A stretch of DNA of 29,852 bases from Enterobacteriaceae bacterium UBA3516 (lineage in GTDB: Bacteria; Pseudomonadota; Gammaproteobacteria; Enterobacterales; Enterobacteriaceae): NCBI GenBank assembly GCA_002377245.1, contig DFPL01000199.1:1-29852 (forward strand), read 5' to 3'. Every line of letters starts with the position of its first letter. Position 1 is the first letter of the stretch. Positions 22,452-29,852 of the stretch are shown here, piece by piece. The notes below the pieces were generated by a model that searched no databases, had not been told where the DNA came from, and saw only the letters and a list, made by a program, of their open reading frames with translations. Made by a program: the position numbers and the translations under genes.

Positions 22452-23330
22452 TTACTGCTGGAGTTGTAAGCCTGGCAGGCGTCGCCAGTAGCCGTTGCAC
22501 TCGCTATTCGCTGTCAGTGGTAGCGGGGAGGTGCCCTGTTCATTGGCCCGGAAGGCATCAATCATGACAAAGGTCTCCTCGCCCATCGGAGAAAGACGCA
22601 CCATATCGACAAGACCCGCCATCGATTTCAGCTCGTTACCAAGGTTATATACGTAGCCACTCATGGTCTGAATACCATTAAGCACAAACACCTGCTGATT
22701 TTCCTGCGACAGCATGTCACGCCCAAGGGGATATTTTATGCAGCAGGTTTCACACTCATCTTTCGGCTTGTCTTCTGAGCGTGCGGTGAAGCAGCGCGCA
22801 GAGTAAGCCAGCGGCAGGTGACCATAACTCAACACTTCCACTTCGAACTGTTCGCGGATGCCCAAATCGCTGCATTGATTAAGCAAATTGATTAGCCAGT
22901 CGCGTGAGAGCTCAACCGGCATGCACCAGCGCGTCATACCTTGCTTAAGCAACAGGCGCAGCGTGACCGCATTGTAAACATTCAACGCATGCCCTGCGAC
23001 GAACGGCAATTTACGCTCGGCACAAAGGTTAACAACGCCAAGGTCGCTCGCTTCCAGCAAGAAGTTGTTGTTATCGACGTAGCGCTTCAGTTTGTTCAGT
23101 TCTGAGGAGGCTTGTACCAGCGCCAGGGTGGAAATAACCACCTGTTTGCCGCTGCTGGAGAGAGATTTTGCCAGAACAAGCTAGTCGCCCACTTTGGTTG
23201 CCCGACGTTTACTGCACACGGCCTCACCGAGATAAACAACATCCGCACTACTGACGGCAGCCTGCTGGTAGAAGGTCTCCAGCGTCTCTTTTGACCAGTA
23301 GTACAGCACCGGTCCGAGTGAATATTTCAT
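22452..23330 (-). pseudogene. ubiV: ubiV interrupted by an amber codon at position 50
   Basis: UbiV is half of the UbiU-UbiV [4Fe-4S] heterodimer of the U32 peptidase-like family, required for oxygen-independent ubiquinone hydroxylations. From ATG at 23330 (AGGA six bases upstream) the frame has exactly the 292 codons of E. coli UbiV, but codon 50 (23183-23181) is TAG where E. coli has a tryptophan in KVGDWL. Everything else is intact: C39 in EAVCSKR lies before the stop; C180, C193 and C197 lie after it. Translation as written would give a 49-residue stub. Restart at GTG 23141 would give 229 residues without C39, and no good ribosome site precedes it. The single change and clean remainder suggest a very recent mutation, suppression or a sequence error. 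Confidence 0.9.
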
Positions 23331-23338
23331 CATGTTTC

Positions 23339-24334
23339 CTACTGCCATTTGCGATGGTACGCGCCAAGAGTCGTTTGCGTGCCTTCCGACATCGCCCCCA
23401 GCGTACTCATCCAGCCAGGCTCTGGGGCATAGTGCTGGGGATCGGTCATGCAGCGGTCAATGGCCTGTCGCCAGACTTTGGCCACCTGGCTCACATACGC
23501 CGGGCTTCGCTGGCGTCCTTCAATTTTGACGGAGGCAATATTGGCTGCCAGCAGCTCAGGCAGCAGCTCGAGGGTATTCAGGCTGGTGGGCTCTTCGAGG
23601 GCATGATAACGCTCGCCATCCACCCGATAGCGCCCCTTGCACAGCGTTGGATAACCTGCGTTTTCGCCATCCTGATAACGGTCAATCAGCACGTCATTCA
23701 GCCGTGATTCCAGCCCTTGCGGCGTTTGCTGCCAGCGCACAAACCGAGCGGGAGAACAGGCTCCGACGGTATTGGGTGATTCACCGGTCAGGTACGAAGA
23801 CAGGTAACAGCGCCCCTCTGCCATAATGCACAGGCTGCCGAAAGCAAAGACTTCCAGCGGAACAGGGGTGACGCGGGCGAGTTGTTTCACCTGATGAATC
23901 GACAGCACGCGCGGGAGGACCACGCGGGCGACGTCGAAGTGGCGATGATAGAATCGGATAGCTTCTTCATTGGTGGCTGACGCCTGAACAGAAACGTGGC
24001 GTTCGATATGCGGATAACGCGCTGCGGCATACTCCAGCATTGCAAGGTCGGCCAGAATCAGCGCATCCGCCCCCATTCCTGCCGCCATGTCCACGGCCCG
24101 TTCCCAGCGTTGATAGCCATCAGGATGGGCAAAGGTATTGATAGCAATGTGCAGCTTCCGTTTATGCTGATGAACAAAACTCACCGCTTCCTGCAGTTTT
24201 TTCTCAGTAAAGTTGAGGCCAGCGAAGTGGCGGGCGTTGGTATCGTCTTTCAGACCGATATAGACGGCATCGGCGCCGTTTTCAATGGCCGCCTTGAGCG
24301 CCGGGAGGTTTCCGGCCGGGCAGAGCAACTCCAT
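23339..24334 (-). CDS. ubiU: Ubiquinone biosynthesis protein UbiU (U32 family)
   Basis: UbiU pairs with UbiV to carry out oxygen-independent hydroxylation in ubiquinone synthesis, using an iron-sulfur cluster. The ATG at 24334 (MELLCPAG, preceded by AGGA) gives 331 residues, as in E. coli. Visible are the U32 signature ALEVFAFGSLCIMAEGRCYLS-type region (cysteines near 169 and 176) and further cluster cysteines in GACSPARF and YPTLCKGRY, then VKIEGRQRSPAYV. ubiV starts only eight bases after its stop, so they form an operon. It is intact here, although its partner carries a stop codon. It diverges from ubiT across a 239-base region. Confidence 0.96.
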   Translation of the reverse strand: MELLCPAGNLPALKAAIENGADAVYIGLKDDTNARHFAGLNFTEKKLQEAVSFVHQHKRKLHIAINTFAHPDGYQRWERAVDMAAGMGADALILADLAMLEYAAARYPHIERHVSVQASATNEEAIRFYHRHFDVARVVLPRVLSIHQVKQLARVTPVPLEVFAFGSLCIMAEGRCYLSSYLTGESPNTVGACSPARFVRWQQTPQGLESRLNDVLIDRYQDGENAGYPTLCKGRYRVDGERYHALEEPTSLNTLELLPELLAANIASVKIEGRQRSPAYVSQVAKVWRQAIDRCMTDPQHYAPEPGWMSTLGAMSEGTQTTLGAYHRKWQ

Positions 24335-24434
24335 AATATTTCCTGCAATCCGGGGCACGCAGGCCCAGACAACCCGTTGGGGTCGCTAAATTGTTAATGA
24401 ACTGGGATTCTAGTTAACCTGGTTGCGACAATTT

Positions 24435-24448
24435 TTGATTTGAGGCAG
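24435..24448 (-). promoter_or_regulatory. Possible FNR site between ubiU and ubiT
   Basis: TTGATTTGAGGCAG (24435-24448) has one perfect FNR half-site (TTGAT) and a poor second half (GGCAG against ATCAA). FNR control of ubiUV and ubiT under anaerobiosis is reported in E. coli. The rest of the 239-base divergent region (24335-24573) is AT-rich, with another TTGAT at 24501 and 24527, but no confident -10/-35 pair. Confidence 0.35.
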
Positions 24449-24573
24449 TTAAATGTGTATTGGTGGTGGCAATAATCGATGCATTCTTCTTACGTAATTG
24501 TTGATTTACGCCGCCATGTCATCTATTTGATATGGCAAAATAGCAGGAACGTTTATTTCAGGGAGTAAAGCTC

Positions 24574-25098
24574 GTGTTGGAAAAACTGCGCTCACGTCTC
24601 GTTCACTATGGCCCGTCTTTGTTGAGCGTGCCGGTTAAACTGACGCCTTTCGCCATCAAACGGCAGGTTCTGGAGCAGGTGCTCCGTTGGCAGTTTCAGC
24701 AAGCGCTGGAAGAGGGCGAGCTTGAGTTTCTGGAAGGCCGCTGGTTGAGTATCCAGGTTCGTGATATCGGCCTGACGTGGTATACCTCAGTAGAGAATTC
24801 ACAACTGGTCGTACGCGAATCCGCCAGTGCCGATGTCAGCTTCTGCGCGGATGCCAGCGATCTACTGATGATCGCCGCACGTAAGCAGGATCCTGACACG
24901 CTCTTTTTCCAGCGTCGTCTGGTGATCGAGGGTGACACTGAGCTTGGGCTGTATGTGAAGAATCTGATGGACGCCATTGAACTTGAGCAGATGCCAAAAG
25001 CCTTACGCATCATGCTGCTGCAACTGGCGGATTTTGTTGAAGCCGGCCAGAAAACGCCGATGGAAACACCACACACTTCTGTAGGTGAACCATGCTGA
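24574..25098 (+). CDS. ubiT: Ubiquinone biosynthesis accessory protein UbiT (SCP2 domain)
   Basis: UbiT is the SCP2 lipid-carrier protein used for ubiquinone synthesis without oxygen, the anaerobic counterpart of UbiJ. It has 174 residues, as in E. coli. The start is GTG at 24574 with GGGAG upstream, giving MLEKLRSRLVHYGPSLLSVP. The SCP2 fold spans about residues 35-140, with DASDLLMIAARKQDPDTLFF and RRLVIEGDTELGLYVKNLMD as its conserved core. yhbS begins seven bases before the stop, so the two are coupled. It faces away from ubiU-ubiV across a shared regulatory region. Confidence 0.95.
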   Translation: MLEKLRSRLVHYGPSLLSVPVKLTPFAIKRQVLEQVLRWQFQQALEEGELEFLEGRWLSIQVRDIGLTWYTSVENSQLVVRESASADVSFCADASDLLMIAARKQDPDTLFFQRRLVIEGDTELGLYVKNLMDAIELEQMPKALRIMLLQLADFVEAGQKTPMETPHTSVGEPC

Positions 25099-25595
25099 TT
25101 CGAGTAGAAATTGGGATTGATGCACCGGGTATCGACGCGCTGTTACGCCGCACCTTTGCGGATGAACGCGAAGCGACGCTGGTGCATGATCTTCGCGAAG
25201 ATGGCTTAATTACCTTAGGTCTGGTCGCAACAGATGATGAAGGTCAGGTCATCGGCTATGTCGCGTTCAGTCCGGTGACGGTGAAAGGCGAAGATTTGCA
25301 GTGGGTCGGGCTTGCGCCGCTGGCGGTGGATGAGGCGTACCGCCACCAGGGGATCGGCCGCCAGCTTGTTTATGAGGGGCTGGATTCACTGAATGAATTT
25401 GGTTATGCCGCCGTTGTGACGCTTGGTGAGCCAGATTTTTATGCGCGTCTCGGGTTTGAGCCCGCCGCTCATCACGACCTTCACTGCCGCTGGCCGGGAA
25501 CGGAAAGTGCTTTCCAGGTGCACCGTCTGGCGGACAATGCCTTCAGTGAGGTAAGCGGTCTGGTGGAATACCACACGCTGTTTAATCGCTTCTAG
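25092..25595 (+). CDS. yhbS: GNAT-family N-acetyltransferase YhbS
   Basis: A 167-residue protein of the GNAT acetyltransferase fold, matching E. coli YhbS throughout. The acetyl-CoA pyrophosphate loop lies at about 84-90 (RHQGIGR) after LAPLAVDEAY, and the fold continues through GYAAVVTLGEPDFYARLGFEP. The substrate is not known from sequence. The ATG at 25092 overlaps the end of ubiT by seven bases. Its 3' end also overlaps the 3' end of the opposing yhbQ by 14 bases. Confidence 0.93.
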   Translation: MLIRVEIGIDAPGIDALLRRTFADEREATLVHDLREDGLITLGLVATDDEGQVIGYVAFSPVTVKGEDLQWVGLAPLAVDEAYRHQGIGRQLVYEGLDSLNEFGYAAVVTLGEPDFYARLGFEPAAHHDLHCRWPGTESAFQVHRLADNAFSEVSGLVEYHTLFNRF

Positions 25596-25884
25596 CGAGG
25601 GTGGCCTGAAGGTCTCCAACAAATCGTTCAAACGAATCCTCCCCGCTGACGAGGCGCTCTTTCTGGCGCTTCGTCAGTTGCTTGATGCGATATTCTGCGC
25701 GTAACGCTAACGACTTATCCCCCACGGGTGCTGAAAACACCAACGACAGCTCGCCCTTACCCCGTAGCGCCTTCGCGCCTTTGCCATTCTGATGCTGTAT
25801 AAATCGGCGCGGCACATCAAGGGTGATGCCAGTGTACAGGCGATTGTCAGGGGTACGGATGAGATAAAGAAACCAGGGCGTCAT
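25582..25884 (-). CDS. yhbQ: GIY-YIG domain protein YhbQ (UPF0213)
   Basis: A 100-residue single-domain GIY-YIG nuclease-fold protein; in E. coli YhbQ has been linked to nuclease activity, but a firm role is not established. The ATG at 25884 (MTPWFLYLI) matches family N-termini; a longer upstream frame is not supported. The motif halves are YLI and YTGIT, with R and Y/H residues in the RRFIQHQNGKGAKALRGKG segment and a conserved E in LALRAEYRIKQL. Its end overlaps yhbS by 14 bases, tail to tail, and it diverges from yhbP over 53 bases. Confidence 0.92.
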   Translation of the reverse strand: MTPWFLYLIRTPDNRLYTGITLDVPRRFIQHQNGKGAKALRGKGELSLVFSAPVGDKSLALRAEYRIKQLTKRQKERLVSGEDSFERFVGDLQATLARSD

Positions 25885-25937
25885 AACGTTATTCACTGTG
25901 CTAATGTGAAAGAAAAATACCACGAGGATAAAGAGAA

Positions 25938-26381
25938 ATGGAAACGCTTGCGGCCATCAATCGTTGGTTGATGAAACAGCACGTCGTCAGCTGGTGTGTG
26001 GCCAGCCGTGGGGAGTTATGGTGTGCGAACGCGTTTTATATTTATGATCCGCAGCAGGTCGCCTTTTATATTCTCAGCGACGATCATACGCGCCATTCGC
26101 AAATGACGGGCCTACAGGCCAGTGTCGCCGGCACGGTTAATAGCCAGCCGAAAACCGTCGCCTTAATCAGAGGCGTACAGTTCACCGGTGAAATCCGGCG
26201 TATGGAAGAGGAGGAAAGCGCGGGCCCTCGTGCGCAGTACAACCGACGCTTTCCTGTTGCCCGCATGCTGTCAGCCCCGATGTGGGAAATTCGCCTCACG
26301 GAGATTAAATTTACCGACAACACGCTGGGCTTTGGTAAAAAACTTCACTGGCTACGCGAGTCAGGCACCCAGCAGGCGTAA
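25938..26381 (+). CDS. yhbP: YhbP, FMN-binding split-barrel-like protein (UPF0306)
   Basis: A 147-residue protein equal in length to E. coli YhbP. Its sequence fits the pyridoxamine-5'-phosphate oxidase-like split-barrel fold (VAFYILSDDHTRHSQM, VAGTVNSQPKTVALIRGVQFTGEIRR). Known relatives bind flavin, but no reaction has been assigned and I do not infer one. GAGGATAAAGAG precedes the ATG. The last 21 bases overlap the end of the opposing yhbO gene. Confidence 0.9.
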   Translation: METLAAINRWLMKQHVVSWCVASRGELWCANAFYIYDPQQVAFYILSDDHTRHSQMTGLQASVAGTVNSQPKTVALIRGVQFTGEIRRMEEEESAGPRAQYNRRFPVARMLSAPMWEIRLTEIKFTDNTLGFGKKLHWLRESGTQQA

Positions 26382-26879
26382 CGCTTCACGGTTAAAGGCA
26401 GGGAGGTCGTCAGGGGTGCGGCTGGTCACCAACTGATTGTTATCCACCACCACTTCCTGGTCGTAGAATTCAGCCCCTGCGTTCTTCACATCAACGACGA
26501 TGGGCTTCACCGTCGTCAACTTCCTGCCACGAATCACATCAGCACTTATCAGCAGCTGTGGCCCGTGGCAGATAGCAAAGACCGGTTTACCACTGTTGAT
26601 GAAGTCTCGGGTAAAGGTGACAAATCGGTCATCACCGCGCAGAGAGTCCGGTGAATGGCCGCCCGGTAGCAACAATGCATCGTAATCTGCCGGGCGCGTC
26701 TCATCGATCGCTTTATCAATGGTAACAGTGGCTTCGCCTTTCTTCCCCTTCACCGTTTTTCCGGCCTGTTTTTCAATGGTAATGACCTCGTGGCCTGCCT
26801 TACGAAACTCCTCCGCCGGAGACGTAAATTCTGAATCTTCAAACTCGTCGGTGATCAAGACCGCAATTTTCTTGCTCAT
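26361..26879 (-). CDS. yhbO: DJ-1/PfpI-family protein YhbO (protein/nucleotide deglycase 2)
   Basis: YhbO belongs to the DJ-1/PfpI superfamily and in E. coli protects against oxidative, thermal and pH stress; deglycase or glyoxalase activity has been reported for it, and its main physiological reaction is debated. The ATG at 26879 has a perfect GGAGG six bases upstream and gives 172 residues, as in E. coli; an in-frame upstream extension is not supported. The catalytic nucleophile is C104 in FAICHGPQL, with H105 and E15 (DEFEDSEF) nearby. Tail-to-tail overlap with yhbP is 21 bases. yraR diverges 118 bases upstream. Confidence 0.95.
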   Translation of the reverse strand: MSKKIAVLITDEFEDSEFTSPAEEFRKAGHEVITIEKQAGKTVKGKKGEATVTIDKAIDETRPADYDALLLPGGHSPDSLRGDDRFVTFTRDFINSGKPVFAICHGPQLLISADVIRGRKLTTVKPIVVDVKNAGAEFYDQEVVVDNNQLVTSRTPDDLPAFNREALRLLGA

Positions 26880-26997
26880 GTATCCTCCGTTATTCAGTTC
26901 AGGCTCGTCATTTTCAACAATAATGACTATCAGGACTATTAAGCCTGGTTCAGGGCGCTGGCATTGCAAGGCAGACTTTTCTGCAAAAGGAGATGAA

Positions 26998-27636
26998 ATG
27001 AGTCGGATACTGTTAACCGGGGCGACCGGGCTGGTGGGCGGACATTTACTGCGCATGCTGGTTAATGACCCGCGCGTAACGGCTATTGCTGCCCCCACAC
27101 GCCGGCCGCTGGAATCAGCGGCAGACGTCTTTAATCCTTATGATCCGCAACTCAGTGATGCGCTGGCACAAGTGACCACTCCGGTGGACACGGTCTTTTG
27201 CTGCCTTGGCACTACCCGCCGGGAAGCGGGCAGCAAAGAAGCCTTTATTCATGCTGACTACACCCTGGTGGTAGATACCGCGCTAACGGGATTGCGGCTG
27301 GGGGCTCAGCATATGCTGGTTGTCAGTTCCATGGGGGCCAACGCGCGTTCCCCCTTTTTCTACAACCGCGTGAAAGGTGAGATGGAAAATGCGCTGCGGG
27401 AACAAGGGTGGGAGCGGATGACTCTGGCAAGGCCTTCAATGTTACTGGGCGATCGTGAGAAGCAGCGCTTTAACGAATCACTGATGGCACCACTGTTTAC
27501 GTTACTGCCAGGGAACTGGAAATCAATTGAGGCACGGGACGTCGCTGCCGCTCTGCACCGAACGGCATTCGCTCCTTCAGCAGAGCGGGTCACGATCCTG
27601 ACCTCTTCCCAATTGCGCAGGCTTGCGGAAGATTAA
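26998..27636 (+). CDS. yraR: Rossmann-fold NAD(P)-binding protein YraR
   Basis: A 212-residue protein resembling the extended short-chain dehydrogenase / HTATIP2-type family and E. coli YraR (211 residues). The glycine-rich nucleotide loop GATGLVGG is at 8-15, CCLGTTRREAGS follows the fourth strand, and YNRVK provides the family's Tyr-x-x-x-Lys pair. The substrate is unknown. The start ATG at 26998 has a strong AAAGGAG. The open frame extends upstream, but those codons are antisense to yhbO and lack homology. It diverges from yhbO and is followed 74 bases later by yraQ. Confidence 0.9.
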   Translation: MSRILLTGATGLVGGHLLRMLVNDPRVTAIAAPTRRPLESAADVFNPYDPQLSDALAQVTTPVDTVFCCLGTTRREAGSKEAFIHADYTLVVDTALTGLRLGAQHMLVVSSMGANARSPFFYNRVKGEMENALREQGWERMTLARPSMLLGDREKQRFNESLMAPLFTLLPGNWKSIEARDVAAALHRTAFAPSAERVTILTSSQLRRLAED

Positions 27637-27710
27637 GCGCTTTCAAAAATATTTCAAAAGCGTACTATTCGCCGGGTAATTAATTCCGCACTTATCCCCC
27701 GGAGAATGGT

Positions 27711-28748
27711 ATGACTGGTCAGTCTTCATCTCGGGCGGCTGCTCCACGTCAATGGTGGAAACCCGCTCTCTTTTTTGTCGTCGTTATTGTCGGCCTTTGG
27801 TATGTGAAATGGCAGCCCTATTACGGCAAAGCCTTCACCGCTGCACAAACTCATAGCATTGGTAAATCCATTCTTGCCGGGGCGGACGCCAGCCCGTTTC
27901 AGGCGGCGCTTGACTACGCAATGGTCTATTTTCTTGCCGTCTGGAAAGCCGCTGTACTTGGCGTGTTGCTGGGCTCATTACTTCAGGTGCTGATCCCCCG
28001 AAACTGGCTGCTGCGTACGCTGGGCCAAAAACGCCTGCGCGGGACGCTGTTTGGCACCCTGTTTTCGTTACCCGGCATGATGTGCTCCTGCTGCGCGGCG
28101 CCTGTTGCCGCCGGGATGCGTCGTCAGCAGGTGTCGATGGGGGGCGCACTGGCGTTCTGGATGGGCAACCCCTTACTTAACCCGGCGACGATGGTGTTCA
28201 TGGGATTTGTGCTGGGCTGGCACTTCGTCGCCCTGCGCCTGATTGCCGGGCTGGCGATCGTGGTGGGCGTCGCGACGCTGGTACAGCATCTGGTGAAAGA
28301 CGATATTCAGCAAACTGCGCCAGTAGATATCACGCTGCCTGAGCCGCAGGGGCACTTCTTTGCCCGCTGGGGCAGGGCGCTGTGGACGTTATTCTGGAGC
28401 ACCATTCCTGCCTATATCATCGCGGTGCTGGTGTTGGGCGCGGCGCGGGTCTGGCTGTTCCCTCATGCCGATGGCGCTATCGACAACACCCTGTTATGGG
28501 TGATCGCGATGGCCATTGTCGGCTGTCTGTTTGTCATTCCAACGGCGGCAGAAATCCCGATTGTACAAACCATGATGCTGGCAGGCATGGGCGCTGCGCC
28601 TGCGATGGCTCTGCTGATGACGCTTCCGGCAGTGAGCCTGCCATCGCTGGTTATGCTGCGTAAATCCTTCCCGGCCAAAGCGCTCTGGCTGACGGCTGGA
28701 CTGGTTGCATTGGGGGGTGTGATAACAGGAAGTGTATTGCTTTTCTGA
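27711..28748 (+). CDS. yraQ: Predicted permease YraQ (UPF0718)
   Basis: An inner-membrane protein of 345 residues with about eight hydrophobic segments, of the UPF0718/DUF318 permease family. A central conserved region contains LPGMMCSCCAAPVAAGMRR with cysteines C125, C127 and C128, and a second repeat-like half has IPTAAEIPIVQTMMLAGMG. Cysteine motifs of this kind in the family have prompted suggestions of metal or sulfur compound transport, but the substrate is not established. CCCGGAGA lies before the ATG. A REP-like palindrome separates its end from the convergent dolP. Confidence 0.9.
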   Translation: MTGQSSSRAAAPRQWWKPALFFVVVIVGLWYVKWQPYYGKAFTAAQTHSIGKSILAGADASPFQAALDYAMVYFLAVWKAAVLGVLLGSLLQVLIPRNWLLRTLGQKRLRGTLFGTLFSLPGMMCSCCAAPVAAGMRRQQVSMGGALAFWMGNPLLNPATMVFMGFVLGWHFVALRLIAGLAIVVGVATLVQHLVKDDIQQTAPVDITLPEPQGHFFARWGRALWTLFWSTIPAYIIAVLVLGAARVWLFPHADGAIDNTLLWVIAMAIVGCLFVIPTAAEIPIVQTMMLAGMGAAPAMALLMTLPAVSLPSLVMLRKSFPAKALWLTAGLVALGGVITGSVLLF

Positions 28749-28755
28749 TGAAATA

Positions 28756-28781
28756 GCCCGGCAAGCAGAGCGCTACCGGGC
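28756..28781. repeat. REP-like palindrome between yraQ and dolP
   Basis: GCCCGG (28756-28761) pairs with CCGGGC (28776-28781) around AAGCAGAGCGCTA. The inner AAGCA-AGCGC core is shared with the element at 12543-12574. It lies between two convergent stop codons and may also protect or end both transcripts. Confidence 0.7.
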
Positions 28782-28790
28782 GAAGGACGC

Positions 28791-29366
28791 TTATTTAATA
28801 AACGTAAACGCGGTGGTGACGTGCTTCACGCCGCTTACGCGACTGGCAATATCTGCTGCGGCTTTGCCTTCACGATCGGTGACGAGACCCAACAGGAACA
28901 CCTCGCCATTTTCCGTGGTCACTTTCACGTTAGACGATTTCACTTCATCGCTGCTCAGCAACTGGGTACGCACTTTCGACGTAATCCAGGTATCGCTGGC
29001 AGCCGTTCCCATACCGATTGGCTGACCCTGACGGATTTCGTTAAAGACCTCTGTCGCGCCTTCCACACCCACGGCAATCTGCTTAGCGCGAGAGGCAAGA
29101 TCGGTGGTTGGCGCCTGGCCCACTAACAGGACTTTGCCCTGGTAAGCGGTCACGTTGATGCGCGCTTGTTTCTTGATTTGTTCATCTTTGGACAGGGCGC
29201 TGTTGACACGCAACTCCAGCGTACCATCATCTACCTGGGTGCCCACGGTGCGTGGATCGGTCGCTGCTTTGGTCCCCACTGCCGCTGAACCAACAACCAC
29301 TGCGCCAACACAACCCTGTAAGAGCAGCGCGGAAATAAGGACTGCGAGGGGCGTAAAAGCCTTCAT
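28791..29366 (-). CDS. dolP: Division- and outer-membrane-associated lipoprotein DolP (YraP)
   Basis: DolP is an outer-membrane lipoprotein that localises to the division site, preserves the permeability barrier and influences amidase activation and BAM function. It has 191 residues, as in E. coli. The signal peptide ends in LLQGC (lipidated C19). Two BON domains follow (about 45-115 and 120-190), carrying VNVTAYQG-like and VKVTTENGEVFLLGLV segments. An AAGGAG ribosome site overlaps the diaA stop codon nine bases upstream, so it is the second gene of a diaA-dolP operon. It is sigma-E regulated in E. coli; no such promoter was identified here. Confidence 0.96.
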   Translation of the reverse strand: MKAFTPLAVLISALLLQGCVGAVVVGSAAVGTKAATDPRTVGTQVDDGTLELRVNSALSKDEQIKKQARINVTAYQGKVLLVGQAPTTDLASRAKQIAVGVEGATEVFNEIRQGQPIGMGTAASDTWITSKVRTQLLSSDEVKSSNVKVTTENGEVFLLGLVTDREGKAAADIASRVSGVKHVTTAFTFIK

Positions 29367-29375
29367 AGGTACTCC

Positions 29376-29852
29376 TTAATCGTCCTGGTGAGGAAAAAGC
29401 GTGTTATCTATCAAATCGCATAAGCAATTCACCGTCAGCATATGCATCTCCTGGATGCGTGCGCTGCGGTGAGAAGGAATACGGATTTCAACATCCTGAG
29501 GCCCCAACAGCCCGGCCAGTTCACCCCCGTCATACCCCGTGAGCGCCACAATCGTCATATCGCGCGTCACCGCAGCCTCAACGGCTTTGACGATATCGCG
29601 ACTGTTGCCTCGCGTGGATATGGCCAGCAGAATATCACCGGCATGGCCTAACGCCCGGACCTGCTTGGCATAAATCTCGTCATGCAGGCGATCGTTCGCT
29701 ATTGCCGTTAAGACCACATTATCGGTATTAAGTGCAATGGCGGGTAAACTTGGGCGTTCTGTTTCAAAACGATTAATCATGCTGGCAGCAAAATGCTGTG
29801 CGTTGGCGGCAGAGGTGCCATTGCCACAACAGAGGATTTTGTTGCCGTTAAG
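29376..29852 (-). CDS. diaA: DnaA initiator-associating protein DiaA (5' end outside window)
   Basis: DiaA is a tetrameric SIS-domain protein that binds DnaA and promotes timely, synchronous initiation at oriC. 158 residues are visible. Comparison with the 196-residue E. coli protein says about 38 N-terminal residues lie beyond the right edge. The frame continues through the window end (LNGNKILCCGNGTSAANAQH), so the internal ATG at 29780 is not the start. The SIS phosphosugar-type motif AISTRGNSRDIVKAV and TIVALTGYDGGEL are conserved. It probably shares a transcript with dolP. Confidence 0.95.
   Translation of the reverse strand, partial: LNGNKILCCGNGTSAANAQHFAASMINRFETERPSLPAIALNTDNVVLTAIANDRLHDEIYAKQVRALGHAGDILLAISTRGNSRDIVKAVEAAVTRDMTIVALTGYDGGELAGLLGPQDVEIRIPSHRSARIQEMHMLTVNCLCDLIDNTLFPHQDD

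Noticed and set aside
22452..23141. A functional 229-residue UbiV starting at GTG 23141
   Set aside because: No ribosome site precedes it, and it lacks the first 63 residues including cluster ligand C39; treated as part of an interrupted gene.
27636..27661. Terminator after yraR
   Set aside because: Arms CGCTTT and AAAAGCG pair weakly around a long loop with no T run afterwards.

Overview
The window is a 29.9 kb piece of enterobacterial chromosome. Gene order and protein sequences follow the Escherichia coli rlmE-to-diaA region closely, but the residues differ enough throughout that this is probably not E. coli itself. Enterobacter, Klebsiella, Citrobacter, Kosakonia or a similar genus fits; the genus cannot be fixed by reading alone. 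No phage, IS element, CRISPR array or foreign island was seen. Almost all of the DNA is coding, and no gap exceeds about 390 bases.

Layout: (1) 1-5704, + strand: rlmE-ftsH, folP-glmM, then secG with tRNA-Leu(GAG). They cover rRNA methylation, membrane proteolysis, folate and amino-sugar synthesis and protein export. (2) 5801-7312, - strand: argG with tandem ArgR boxes, divergent from the next block. (3) 7449-12607, + strand: metY-rimP-nusA-infB, the translation/transcription operon. It continues into rbfA-truB (12624-13981), rpsO and pnp (13990-16808), nlpI, the 26-codon yrbN and deaD (16885-19943). This is a ribosome-maturation, initiation and RNA-turnover cluster with its known RNA controls visible: the S15 pseudoknot and the pnp RNase III leader. 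(4) 19957-21257, + strand: the tryptophan permease mtr with TrpR and TyrR sites. (5) 21314-24334, - strand: yhbW, ubiV and ubiU, divergent from ubiT-yhbS on + (24574-25595). UbiT, UbiU and UbiV serve oxygen-independent ubiquinone synthesis. (6) 25582-29852: yhbQ(-), yhbP(+), yhbO(-), yraR(+), yraQ(+), dolP(-) and diaA(-, cut by the window end).

Two features break the otherwise ordinary picture. First, ubiV carries an in-frame amber codon in place of the tryptophan codon at position 50, while the rest of the reading frame is intact and well conserved. As written, the anaerobic ubiquinone hydroxylation pair UbiU-UbiV would be lost. Second, the only infB gene encodes an IF2 whose GTP-binding P-loop reads GHVDHCKN instead of GHVDHGKT, with four more unusual changes within the next 22 residues. 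That should be damaging in an essential protein, so it is either a sequence error or real and remarkable.

A third, smaller observation is a 16-base inverted repeat with a 40-base spacer in the yhbW leader, whose downstream arm covers the ribosome binding site. I saw no convincing wholly new multi-gene system.
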